Assembly: GCA_900321265.1 (NCBI GenBank)
Contig: ONVJ01000265.1
Location: 1 to 13,386 of the forward strand
Direction: 5' to 3'
DNA: 13,386 bases
From: an uncultured Eubacteriales bacterium
Lineage (GTDB): Bacteria > Bacillota > Clostridia > Oscillospirales > CAG-272
Position numbers and translations under genes: made by a program. How positions within the stretch are numbered: position 1 is the first letter of the stretch; each line of letters starts with the position of its first letter. Positions 6,814 to 13,279 of this stretch are shown here, in pieces. The notes beneath the pieces were generated by a model. The model was given only the letters and a program-made list of their open reading frames with translations. It did not search any database and was not told the origin of the DNA.

Positions 6814-7452
6814 GTGAATGACGACGCTCAGTCCCGCATGATCCGCCGGCACCGTGACCGACGGCTGTCTTTAGGCATCCCGGTCGTCATTTCCTTCCTG
6901 ATGGCGCTCGCCGTCGCCTCTCTGATCTTTTATTTTTCCTCAAGGCCCGCCGACGCCTCAAACTCCGACAGCGGACGGATGATCGTCTTCATCGCGCGTA
7001 TCTTCGGGTACGATGTTGATTCGATGCCTGAAGCCGAAAGGATCCTTTTTTTACATAAATACAACCATGCCGTCAGGAAGGCGGCGCATTTTTCCGAATT
7101 CGCCGCTCTCGGCTTCCTTGTAATGCATTTTCTCGATCTTTCCGCAGACGCGTCGTCGCTTTATGTCGGTTTCGGATTTCTTCGCAGACTGACGGGGGCA
7201 GGGGACCGGCAGACATATTTCAGAGTCATTTTTTCTCCGCGGCCGGTCGTTATCGCAGTCTGCTTTTCTGTTCTTTACGCGCTGTCGGACGAGATCCACC
7301 AGATCTTCATTGACGGAAGGGCTTTCGGTCTTGCGGACATCCTCATCGATTCCGCGGGTGCCGTCGTCGGGATTGCGGTCTGTATCCTGTTCCGGACTGC
7401 CGCGGTCGGCGCGAGAAAGAAAAAGGAAAAGCAGACAGGCACAGGCGGATAG
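6814..7452 (+). CDS. VanZ-like family membrane protein
   Basis: A 212-residue integral membrane protein of the VanZ-like family. VanZ itself gives low-level teicoplanin resistance, but most relatives are chromosomal proteins of unknown, envelope-related function. Family hallmarks: after the first span, FSSRPADASNSDSG (about 41-54); then HKYNHAVRKAAHFSEFAALG (81-100); then YALSDEIHQIFIDGR, followed by DILIDSAGAVVGI in the last third. About four membrane spans are apparent, with a Lys/Arg-rich C-terminus that should be cytoplasmic. The GTG at 6814 is chosen over the GTG at 6796 because AAGGGGG precedes it at 8 nt. A strong promoter lies 85 bp upstream and the murT-like gene follows after 51 bp on the same strand, so it is probably co-transcribed with this cell-wall-type pair. 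A glycopeptide-resistance role cannot be claimed: no vanA/vanB-type genes are present. Confidence 0.87.
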   Translation: MNDDAQSRMIRRHRDRRLSLGIPVVISFLMALAVASLIFYFSSRPADASNSDSGRMIVFIARIFGYDVDSMPEAERILFLHKYNHAVRKAAHFSEFAALGFLVMHFLDLSADASSLYVGFGFLRRLTGAGDRQTYFRVIFSPRPVVIAVCFSVLYALSDEIHQIFIDGRAFGLADILIDSAGAVVGIAVCILFRTAAVGARKKKEKQTGTGG

Positions 7453-7487
7453 GATCCGGCCTCGCTCAGGTATTGTTCAGTAATGAA

Positions 7488-7494
7488 AGGGAGG
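7488..7494 (+). promoter_or_regulatory. Ribosome binding site deciding the murT start
   Basis: AGGGAGG is 9 nt upstream of the ATG at 7504. The in-frame ATG at 7483 overlaps the site itself, so 7504 is the better start; it also gives the family-typical N-terminus MSLKFTAAM. Confidence 0.8.
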
Positions 7495-7503
7495 GCAGAA
7501 TTC

Positions 7504-8874
7504 ATGTCCTTAAAATTCACCGCCGCGATGATCGCGGCAAAACTCGCGCGTTCCGCACTGAGACTGCTCGGCAGGGACGGAAGCTGTACGCCCGGAAGGA
7601 TAGCGCTGAAGATCTGTCCCGATTTTATGGCGGGTCTGAAGCTTCCGGAAAAAGTGCTCTGCGTCACCGGCACCAACGGAAAGACTACGACGAGCAACCT
7701 TGCCGCCGGAATGCTGAGATCGATGGGCTATTCCGTCACAAACAACAGCGCCGGCTCGAACATCCAGGCCGGAGTCGCCACCGCGCTGCTTGCCGATTCC
7801 ACACTGTCAGGCAGGGCGAAGAAGCAGATCGCCGTTCTCGAGGTGGACGAGAGAAGCTCACTTCTGGTCTATAAATACATTACACCCGACATCCTGCTCT
7901 GCAATAATCTCATGCGTGATTCGCTGAAGCGGAACGCGCACACCGATTTCATCTCTTACATCCTGAATACCGCTCTTCCGTCGTCGACCAGAGTCATACT
8001 CAACGCTGACGACTTTATTTGTTCGTCGCTGTTTCCCGACAACACCGACAGGACATATTTCGGCGTTTCCGCCGAGATACCCGAAAGGTCGGCTACCCCC
8101 AGGGACATCGTATACTGCCCAGACTGCGGAGGGAGACTTACCGCCGATTACCTGAGATACGATCACATAGGAAGGATCCGCTGCCCGAATTGCGGAAAAG
8201 CTTCTCCCGAACCTGATTTCTGCGTGACATCGGTCGACCGAAAAGGCGGGAGCTTCACGATCACTTCGGGAGGATCTGAGAGAAGTTACCGGCTGCTCAA
8301 CGGGAACCTCGTAAATATTTACAATTTCTGCGGAGCCGTGGCACTTCTGACCGAAGCCGGGTTCGATCCCGACAGGATCACGGAAGCCTTTGACGGGCAG
8401 AAGATCGTGGCGTCAAGGTTCAACAGCACAAGATCGGGCAGACTGAATATCACGCTCCAGCTCGCCAAGGGACAGAATCCCGGAGCCTGTTCAAGATCAT
8501 ATTCATACGTCGCGGCGCGTCCCGAGAAGAACAAATGCCTTCTGATCATGACCGACGACAAGAACGACAATCATAAAAACTCCGAAAGCGTCTGCTGGAT
8601 CTACGACACCGATTTCTCGGCACTGAAGGATCCTTCGATCTCTCAGATCATCTTCGCGGGCAAAAGGTGCAGAGACCAGCGCCTCAGGGCTTTGATGGCC
8701 GGCATCGACCGCTCAAAGATCCTTATCTGTGACGATCTGTTTGAGGGCGCCGCGCTGATCGACACCGAAAAATACACCGATATTTTTATCCTTAACGACC
8801 CGTATATCCTTGCGGAAGCCGGCAAGATCAGGGATTATCTGGTGAAAAAGGGAAAGGAGAGCGGCACAAAATGA
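7504..8874 (+). CDS. murT: MurT-like Mur ligase domain protein (lipid II isoglutaminyl synthase subunit family)
   Basis: A 456-residue protein of the MurT family, the ATP-dependent subunit that with GatD amidates the alpha-carboxyl of D-Glu in lipid II on the cytoplasmic side. The Mur ligase P-loop GTNGKTT is at 56-62, VLEVDERSS at 112-119, and NLMRDSLKRNAHTD at 135-148. A four-cysteine zinc ribbon, typical of MurT and absent from MurC-F, uses Cys205, 208, 227 and 230. NLVNIYNFCGAVALL (268-282) matches the central-domain helix. The C-terminal DUF1727 region (about 315-430) is present but divergent: AKGQNPGACS replaces the usual AKNPAGF, and the acidic ADGxDVSWIWD segment reads NSESVCWIYD. It overlaps the GatD-like gene by 4 bp (ATGA), as expected for subunits of one complex. 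Family membership is firm; use of lipid II as substrate is inferred and less certain given the partner. Confidence 0.88.
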   Translation: MSLKFTAAMIAAKLARSALRLLGRDGSCTPGRIALKICPDFMAGLKLPEKVLCVTGTNGKTTTSNLAAGMLRSMGYSVTNNSAGSNIQAGVATALLADSTLSGRAKKQIAVLEVDERSSLLVYKYITPDILLCNNLMRDSLKRNAHTDFISYILNTALPSSTRVILNADDFICSSLFPDNTDRTYFGVSAEIPERSATPRDIVYCPDCGGRLTADYLRYDHIGRIRCPNCGKASPEPDFCVTSVDRKGGSFTITSGGSERSYRLLNGNLVNIYNFCGAVALLTEAGFDPDRITEAFDGQKIVASRFNSTRSGRLNITLQLAKGQNPGACSRSYSYVAARPEKNKCLLIMTDDKNDNHKNSESVCWIYDTDFSALKDPSISQIIFAGKRCRDQRLRALMAGIDRSKILICDDLFEGAALIDTEKYTDIFILNDPYILAEAGKIRDYLVKKGKESGTK

Positions 8875-9587
8875 AGATCGAGGTCCTCTTCGGGGAGGTC
8901 TGCAATCAATTTGGCGACCCCCAGAACGCGGTTTATCTCAAGCTCGCCTGCCCGTCCGCGGAATTCATATACACCCCTCTTGACGGGGAACCGTTTTTTG
9001 TATCGGGCAAGCCGGATATGATCCTTATCGGATCGATGAGCGAGAGGACGCAGCGCGCCGTTATCGCGAAGCTTATGCCCCACAGAGACAGGATCGCAGA
9101 ACTGATCGATGCCGGGACGGTCTTTCTGGCGACCGGGAACGCCTGCGAGGTGTTCTGCAAAAAAATCAATTATGTTACCGAAAAGATCACCGCGGAAGGC
9201 CTGGGGCTCTTCGACTTTACCGTCGAGACCGACTGGTTCAAGCGGATCAACGGGAAGGTGATCGGGACGGCAGCGGGGTATACCGTCACAGGCTTCAGGT
9301 CTCAGTTTTCGAGGATCTCAGGAGACAATTCCGCTTCGTTTTTCCTTGAGGTCGAACGCGGATTCGGCCTTGACAAAGACAGCAGGTATGAAGGTTTCAG
9401 ACGTAATAATTTCATCGGAACGCAGCTGCTCGGCCCGATCCTGCCGCTGAACCCCGACTTCTGCGGCTATCTCGTCTCGCTTGCGGGCGGAGGAGAAGTG
9501 GACAGGGAAGCCTCCTTCTACGCCGAGGCGAAAGAAGCCTATGACAGAAGGGTGGCGGAGTTCAGGGATCCGTCGACCGTATTCTGA
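8871..9587 (+). CDS. GatD-like class I glutamine amidotransferase homologue lacking catalytic Cys and His
   Basis: A 238-residue protein (S. aureus GatD is about 243). Position and fold identify it as the MurT partner: the N-terminus reads VLFGEVCNQFGDPQNAVYL, LIGSMSER is at 52-59, and GPILPLNP at 188-195 aligns with the end of the amidotransferase domain. In GatD/CobB/CobQ-type enzymes the nucleophile elbow reads about LAICGGYQLLG. Here it is LATGNACEVFC (86-96), putting Gly89 at the Cys position. The catalytic His of GTYLHGP is Leu187 in GTQLLGP, and the ENHGGR segment is RSQFSR (143-148). Cys92 is three residues from the expected place and cannot simply substitute. The gene is intact and coupled to murT by a 4-bp overlap, so it is likely functional but not as a standard glutaminase. 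A binding, scaffolding or ammonia-channel role is possible. A gatD symbol is withheld for this reason. Confidence 0.85.
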   Translation: MKIEVLFGEVCNQFGDPQNAVYLKLACPSAEFIYTPLDGEPFFVSGKPDMILIGSMSERTQRAVIAKLMPHRDRIAELIDAGTVFLATGNACEVFCKKINYVTEKITAEGLGLFDFTVETDWFKRINGKVIGTAAGYTVTGFRSQFSRISGDNSASFFLEVERGFGLDKDSRYEGFRRNNFIGTQLLGPILPLNPDFCGYLVSLAGGGEVDREASFYAEAKEAYDRRVAEFRDPSTVF

Positions 9588-9641
9588 TCTTTTCGAGCTG
9601 CTTTGCAGGATTGCGAGAGATTCTTCTTTTCAACAACTGAG

Positions 9642-9694
9642 AAAAAACAGGATTGCTTCCGGCTTGAGCCCCGGGTGAGAAATCCTGTTTTTTT
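9642..9694. terminator. Bidirectional intrinsic terminator between convergent genes
   Basis: AAAAAACAGGATT (9642-9654) and AATCCTGTTTTTT (9681-9693) are perfect complements. The T-rich end follows the stem rightward and the A-rich start gives a T-run leftward, so it can serve both the gatD-like gene and the transglutaminase-like gene. The loop holds an extra CCGG/CCGG inner stem. Confidence 0.85.
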
Positions 9695-9742
9695 GCTGAT
9701 CTGATCAGGAAATGTAATATATTTCAATTGTATTTATCGATG

Positions 9743-9772
9743 TTTTCCGGTATGTGAAGAGCATCCGGAAAA
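9743..9772. repeat. 8-bp inverted repeat near the 3' end of the transglutaminase-like gene
   Basis: TTTTCCGG (9743-9750) and CCGGAAAA (9765-9772) are perfect complements with a 14-nt loop, 28 bp past the stop codon of the leftward gene. No T-tract follows in either direction, so it may only protect the mRNA end. Confidence 0.4.
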
Positions 9773-9799
9773 GAAAGGGTTTACTATGAGCTGTCAGCC

Positions 9800-11035
9800 T
9801 CAATCCGTTGGTCCTGAATAGGGGACAGCGGATCTTTCGGGCAACTCGGGAATGATCATTATTCCCAGTTCAAAATAGGTGTATCCTTCCGTGACTTTCG
9901 TACCGCTGGTACCCGGCTTCATTATTTCATGCTTGTTTTCAAGGAAATTCCCCGAGCCGACGTAATGAGTGCCGGTATAGATATCCTCGGTATCATTCTT
10001 GCAGAAAAAGAGAGTGCAGTCTCCGGCTTCGGTTTCGTCGTATGTGACATCGACCCAGAACCAGCCGTAGCCCTCAAGCTTTATCAGGTTCCATTCGTGA
10101 GTGAGGTTGTATACGCAGACGCTCTCGATCCCGAGGAGATTCATCATGATCTGGAATGTTTTCGAGTAACCGTCGCAGACGCAGCCGCTGCCGTCGGCGA
10201 ATCCGGCGACCGAGTGAGCGTCGGTGTCGTTTTCAAGATCGGCGTCTGTCTTGTAATCGATCCGTTTTATGATCGACCGGTGTACCGACAGCGCCTTCCC
10301 GTATTCCGTAGAGAAGCTTTCTGCTTCAAGCAGCATCTCGTTGATGACAGTATCGATGCCCATGTTCATCGAGGCCCTTTCCTCGGGATCCGCGTATTTT
10401 TCTATGCACAAGACGGGGAATATCACACCGTCGACCGATGACATCGTGTAGCATATCGAGTTGTCCGAAAGCCAGTAGTAGACGGGATTGTCGAGCTGAA
10501 AAAGGCTGTATGTTTCAAAGGCCTCCTCGGTCGTCAAACCCTCCGCGATTATCTCTCCCGCAACACGCAGGCCGCTGTTCTTCAGGCCGGCGACTTCGGA
10601 TTCGTAAAAATCCCTGTTCGTCCGGCACATCAGATCATAGCCGGCGGTCGCGCTGCTTCCGTGGAATCTTTCGCATACGCCGCGCAGCCGGTCATAGAAT
10701 TCTTTTCTGCGTTCAGGATGCGAGAGCCCCGACAGATAATCATAACCGAAATCCCATGAAGCCTTCCTTATGAATAGAAGCAGGGGTTCGTCGGGATCGG
10801 TCTCTTCGTCGGTGACCGGGGAAGGATCCGGCTCCTGCGTGACCGAGAGGAGTCCTTCGATATCTGAAATAATACCGCCTCCGATCCCGGACAGCAGGCC
10901 TTCACCTACAGAATGCGCGAACTTAAACACAGCGCAGCCCGGCATCGAAAACAGGACCGCGGCAGTCAGGAGAAGGGAAATCAAAAGTCTGAAATATATT
11001 CTTTTGTTCATAATTTTCTTCATCTTCTTTTTCAT
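9800..11035 (-). CDS. Secreted transglutaminase-like protein, probable lipoprotein
   Basis: A 411-residue protein with an N-terminal export signal: Lys/Arg-rich MKKKMKKIMNKR, hydrophobic core LLISLLLTAAVLF, then SMPGC with Cys34 as the likely lipidated residue. The lipobox is imperfect (Pro at -2), so anchoring is likely rather than certain. Residues 65-90 are a Gly then Asp/Glu/Pro-rich linker. A transglutaminase-like core lies at about 240-340: catalytic Cys287 in GCVCDGYSKTF, His313 in THEWN and Asp329 in WFWVDVTYD, in the correct order and spacing. Such bacterial domains can be cysteine proteases or act on wall peptides; the substrate here is unknown. The start is uncertain. The frame extends to 11083, but ATGs at 11035, 11023 and 11011 all suit the signal peptide, none has a strong Shine-Dalgarno sequence, and 11083 would almost coincide with the predicted transcription start. 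It is a single-gene unit, divergent from rplS. Confidence 0.82.
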   Translation of the reverse strand: MKKKMKKIMNKRIYFRLLISLLLTAAVLFSMPGCAVFKFAHSVGEGLLSGIGGGIISDIEGLLSVTQEPDPSPVTDEETDPDEPLLLFIRKASWDFGYDYLSGLSHPERRKEFYDRLRGVCERFHGSSATAGYDLMCRTNRDFYESEVAGLKNSGLRVAGEIIAEGLTTEEAFETYSLFQLDNPVYYWLSDNSICYTMSSVDGVIFPVLCIEKYADPEERASMNMGIDTVINEMLLEAESFSTEYGKALSVHRSIIKRIDYKTDADLENDTDAHSVAGFADGSGCVCDGYSKTFQIMMNLLGIESVCVYNLTHEWNLIKLEGYGWFWVDVTYDETEAGDCTLFFCKNDTEDIYTGTHYVGSGNFLENKHEIMKPGTSGTKVTEGYTYFELGIMIIPELPERSAVPYSGPTD

Positions 11036-11095
11036 TTTTCGGGCAGATCCACCCAAACCGGAAGTGCAACCGGCAGTACACAATAGTTTTATAAT

Positions 11096-11124
11096 ATTTT
11101 ATCACATATCAAACCGCTCCGCAA
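11096..11124 (-). promoter_or_regulatory. Candidate promoter of the transglutaminase-like gene
   Basis: On the minus strand TTGCGG (11124-11119) and TAAAAT (11101-11096) are 17 bp apart. The -35 is weak and the -10 good. The predicted start near 11089 leaves a leader of about 55 nt before the ATG at 11035. Confidence 0.35.
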
Positions 11125-11209
11125 CAGTTTTTTTGCGGTACGGATTATTCGCCCGATGACAAATTTTCTTATAATATTCACGTTTTTTTAAATAATTTAA
11201 ATTTTACTG

Positions 11210-11237
11210 TTGACAAACATAAAAAAAGTGATATAAT
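11210..11237 (+). promoter_or_regulatory. Consensus SigA-type promoter of rplS with AT-rich upstream region
   Basis: Perfect TTGACA (11210-11215) and perfect TATAAT (11232-11237) with a 16-bp spacer. The 45 bp upstream are dominated by A and T tracts resembling an UP element, as expected for a highly expressed ribosomal protein gene. Transcription should start near 11244. Confidence 0.92.
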
Positions 11238-11243
11238 ATTGCA

Positions 11244-11325
11244 GTGCTTTGCGGCACGGGGGCAGTCCAATGCGGGGCTCACGTAAGAATGTCCCTATTA
11301 TCCTTACAAACAGGAGGGGCTGGTA
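11244..11325 (+). promoter_or_regulatory. Structured rplS leader, candidate L19 ribosomal leader
   Basis: The 82-nt leader begins with a GTGC/GCAC hairpin (11244-11257). Later GTAAG (11283-11287) can pair with CTTAC (11303-11307). TCCT (11301-11304), which overlaps that right arm, can instead pair with AGGA of the Shine-Dalgarno AGGAGG (11312-11317). These two pairings are mutually exclusive, as expected for feedback control of initiation by L19. Bacillota L19 leaders are a known autoregulatory class; membership here is inferred by position and pairing only. Confidence 0.45.
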
Positions 11326-11667
11326 ATGGATTACATTGCAGCTATGACAAAGGAGCAGCTCAAGAGTGAGATCCCGACAGTCAACGTCGGTGACAACGTC
11401 CGCGTCCACAACAGGATCAAGGAAGGCACTCGTGAGAGAATTCAGATGTTCGAGGGGACCGTCATCGCCAAGCGCAACGGCGGCATTTCCGAGACATTCA
11501 CCGTAAGACGCGTTTCTTACGGAGTCGGCGTCGAAAAGACATTCCCGATCCATTCTCCCAACGTCGTCGCGGTCGACATCACAAGGTCGGGCGACGTCAG
11601 ACGCTCAAAGCTCTACTACCTGCGCGACAGAGTAGGAAAAGCTTCCAAGGTCAAGGAGAAGATCTGA
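11326..11667 (+). CDS. rplS: 50S ribosomal protein L19
   Basis: A 113-residue protein matching bL19 over its full length (usual length about 115). It sits at the 30S-50S interface and contributes to inter-subunit bridges. Hallmark segments in order: PTVNVGDNVRVHNRIKEG (18-35), RIQMFEGTVIAKRNGGIS (38-55), ETFTVRRVSYGVGVEKTFP (56-74), and SKLYYLRDRVGKASKVKE near the end. AGGAGG lies 8 nt before the ATG. The gene has its own consensus promoter, leader and terminator, so it is a single-gene unit here and is not preceded by trmD or rimM as in many bacteria. Confidence 0.99.
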   Translation: MDYIAAMTKEQLKSEIPTVNVGDNVRVHNRIKEGTRERIQMFEGTVIAKRNGGISETFTVRRVSYGVGVEKTFPIHSPNVVAVDITRSGDVRRSKLYYLRDRVGKASKVKEKI

Positions 11668-11737
11668 CCGACATCGCATGGGTTACCGCGTCCCGTCGCG
11701 GCTGTCATTATATTGACTGCCGTCGCAATCGCGCGGA

Positions 11738-11794
11738 AAAGGGTTGTTAAATTGCTCGTTCCCCGAGTTTTTTAACAACCCTTTAACTTTTTTT
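11738..11794. terminator. Strong intrinsic terminator of rplS, abutting the ABC ATPase gene
   Basis: AAAGGGTTGTTAAA (11738-11751) and TTTAACAACCCTTT (11771-11784) form a perfect 14-bp stem, followed by AAC and seven T (11788-11794). The loop can fold a further CTCG/CGAG stem. The T-run touches the stop codon of the convergent ABC ATPase gene. Leftward, only a short T-run follows the stem, so termination in that direction is weaker. Confidence 0.9.
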
Positions 11795-12417
11795 CAGATT
11801 TGATTACCTTCGGAATCTCCCCGCCTGTCCGCTTCAATCAGTTCGGTAAGCGGCGAAGAGGGAATGACCAGTCTTTTTCCTTCAAATACTCCTTCGATAT
11901 CGACGCTGTCGTGAACTACCGCGATCACGGTTTTGCCGGCAGTCTTCCGCTTGATTACGTCGGATACCAGCGAGATCGACGCGCTGTCGAGGCCGGCGAA
12001 GGGCTCGTCGAGAAGATAGAGGTCGGCGTCACGGAAGAGGGCTCTCGCGAGCCCGACTCTTATCTTCATTCCTCCCGAAAGCTCGGACGGATACATGCAG
12101 GGATCGTCGATCCCGAGTTCCGAAAGAAGCGCCTCGGCTTCGGCGCGCGGCTTTTCTGTGGAGGCGAGGAGAGTGTTCTCGGCGCAGTCGAGCCAGGGAA
12201 GCAGATTCCCGCCCTGAAAAGCGAATGAAGTCGATCCGGTAATGACTGAGCCCTCGTAATCCCGGTCTATTCCCGCGAGTATCGACAGCAGCGTGGTCTT
12301 TCCGGAGCCCGATGCGCCCGACAGAATATAGACGCGTCCGTCTTCAAATGAGAACGAAAGACTGTCGATTATCTTTTTTCCGCCGAAGCTTTTTGAAAGA
12401 CCCTTTATCTCAGTCAT
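11794..12417 (-). CDS. ABC transporter ATP-binding protein, nitrate/sulfonate/taurine-type importer
   Basis: A compact 207-residue ABC ATPase (family members are usually about 240-260), cytoplasmic and membrane-associated. Walker A GASGSGKTT is at 34-42, the Q-loop Gln68 in FQGGNLLPWLDCAENTLL, signature LSGGM at 113-117, Walker B LYLLDEP at 133-139, D-loop AGLD at 141-144 and the switch His169 in VVHD. The NLLPWL segment after the Q-loop is typical of the SsuB/TauB/NrtD group. The shortness comes mainly from a reduced helical region and a short C-terminus; all catalytic motifs are intact. Its ATG overlaps the permease stop (ATGA), so the two are coupled. The substrate is not readable: nitrate, sulfonate, taurine or thiamine-precursor importers share this architecture. 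Confidence 0.93.
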   Translation of the reverse strand: MTEIKGLSKSFGGKKIIDSLSFSFEDGRVYILSGASGSGKTTLLSILAGIDRDYEGSVITGSTSFAFQGGNLLPWLDCAENTLLASTEKPRAEAEALLSELGIDDPCMYPSELSGGMKIRVGLARALFRDADLYLLDEPFAGLDSASISLVSDVIKRKTAGKTVIAVVHDSVDIEGVFEGKRLVIPSSPLTELIEADRRGDSEGNQI

Positions 12418-13214
12418 TTTCCCGCCTCCCGCAATTCCGCTTCTTTGCCGCGCGGGAGCTTTTTTTGTTTTCGTTTTTTCGAAACCGCAGAGAGAGCGTA
12501 TTCCATAAGCAGCGATATCAGAATGACGGCAAGTGTCCAGGCGAAGAGATCGACGGTCTCAAGATAGTTTTTCGCCTCCGAAAGATTCCTTCCGATGGAA
12601 ACGGGTGTGAACGCAAGGACCTCGGCGGCGATACCGGCCTTCCAGGAGAGTCCGGCTCCGGTCGTCAGAGCGGGAAGAAAATATGGGGCGACCGAAGGAA
12701 TGTAGATATACTTAAGACGAGCCGAAGGGCTCATCCCGAAGGCGGGTATCAGCTTTCGGTGTTCCGGGGATATCCCGTACAGACCTGTCTTTACGTTCAC
12801 GTAAACGATGGGGAAGACCATCAGAAAGGATATGAAGCTCGGCAGCATTCCTTTCCCGATCCAAAGCATCGCGATTATTATGAAGGAGGCGACAGGGACC
12901 GCGCGCACGACTGTCACAAGGGGGCCGAGTATGATGTCAAGGCCTCGGATCATATATACTAGTATACCGGCGGCGATCCCGGCCGCGGTTCCCGCCGCGG
13001 TGCCAAGAAGGATCCTGCCGAAGGAAAACAGTACAGTCTTCCAGAAAAGTGAACCGGATGCCAGTTCGCAAAGTCGCAAAAAAGTTTCGGCAGGGCCGGG
13101 CAGAATAAGGCTCTGCCCTGTGATCAGCGCGGCGACTGCCCAGACGCCTGTCCAGAAGAGCAGCGCTGCCGCGGCAAGAAGTTTTCTTTTGTGCTTTTTT
13201 AAGAAGTTCGTCAT
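12414..13214 (-). CDS. ABC transporter permease, nitrate/sulfonate/taurine type
   Basis: A 266-residue inner membrane permease of the SsuC/TauC type. A Lys/Arg-rich N-terminus (KKHKRK) leads into the first span (about 11-32), then LILPGPAETFLRL (36-48), a segment typical of this group just after the first span. About six spans follow overall. RAVPVASFIIIAMLWIGKG (104-122) is the conserved central segment. The EAA-type coupling loop that docks on the ATPase is at about 151-176 (HRKLIPAFGMSPSARLKYIY then IPSVAPY). The C-terminus is basic. It lies 65 bp after the substrate-binding protein gene and overlaps the ATPase gene by 4 bp. No Shine-Dalgarno sequence is seen before the ATG and an in-frame stop lies two codons upstream, so the start cannot be earlier; initiation may be weak. 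Confidence 0.93.
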   Translation of the reverse strand: MTNFLKKHKRKLLAAAALLFWTGVWAVAALITGQSLILPGPAETFLRLCELASGSLFWKTVLFSFGRILLGTAAGTAAGIAAGILVYMIRGLDIILGPLVTVVRAVPVASFIIIAMLWIGKGMLPSFISFLMVFPIVYVNVKTGLYGISPEHRKLIPAFGMSPSARLKYIYIPSVAPYFLPALTTGAGLSWKAGIAAEVLAFTPVSIGRNLSEAKNYLETVDLFAWTLAVILISLLMEYALSAVSKKRKQKKLPRGKEAELREAGK

Positions 13215-13279
13215 CTGTCAGAAAGAGACAACGCTTTGTAAAAACCCGAGAGATTGAAAATGGCCGCTTGAAGGATCGC

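Noticed and set aside
6601..6852. Minus-strand open frame (83 codons) upstream of the isomerase-like gene
   Set aside because: It overlaps the VanZ promoter and start, ends in an AT-rich Phe/Lys-rich tail, and has no ribosome binding site.
6814..7452. Vancomycin/teicoplanin resistance determinant
   Set aside because: VanZ-like proteins are common on chromosomes without resistance; no vanHAX, vanY or vanRS-type genes are in the window.
9743..9772. TTTTCCGG/CCGGAAAA dyad as a terminator of the transglutaminase-like gene
   Set aside because: No T-tract follows the stem in the leftward direction; the dyad at 9642-9694 is a far better terminator.
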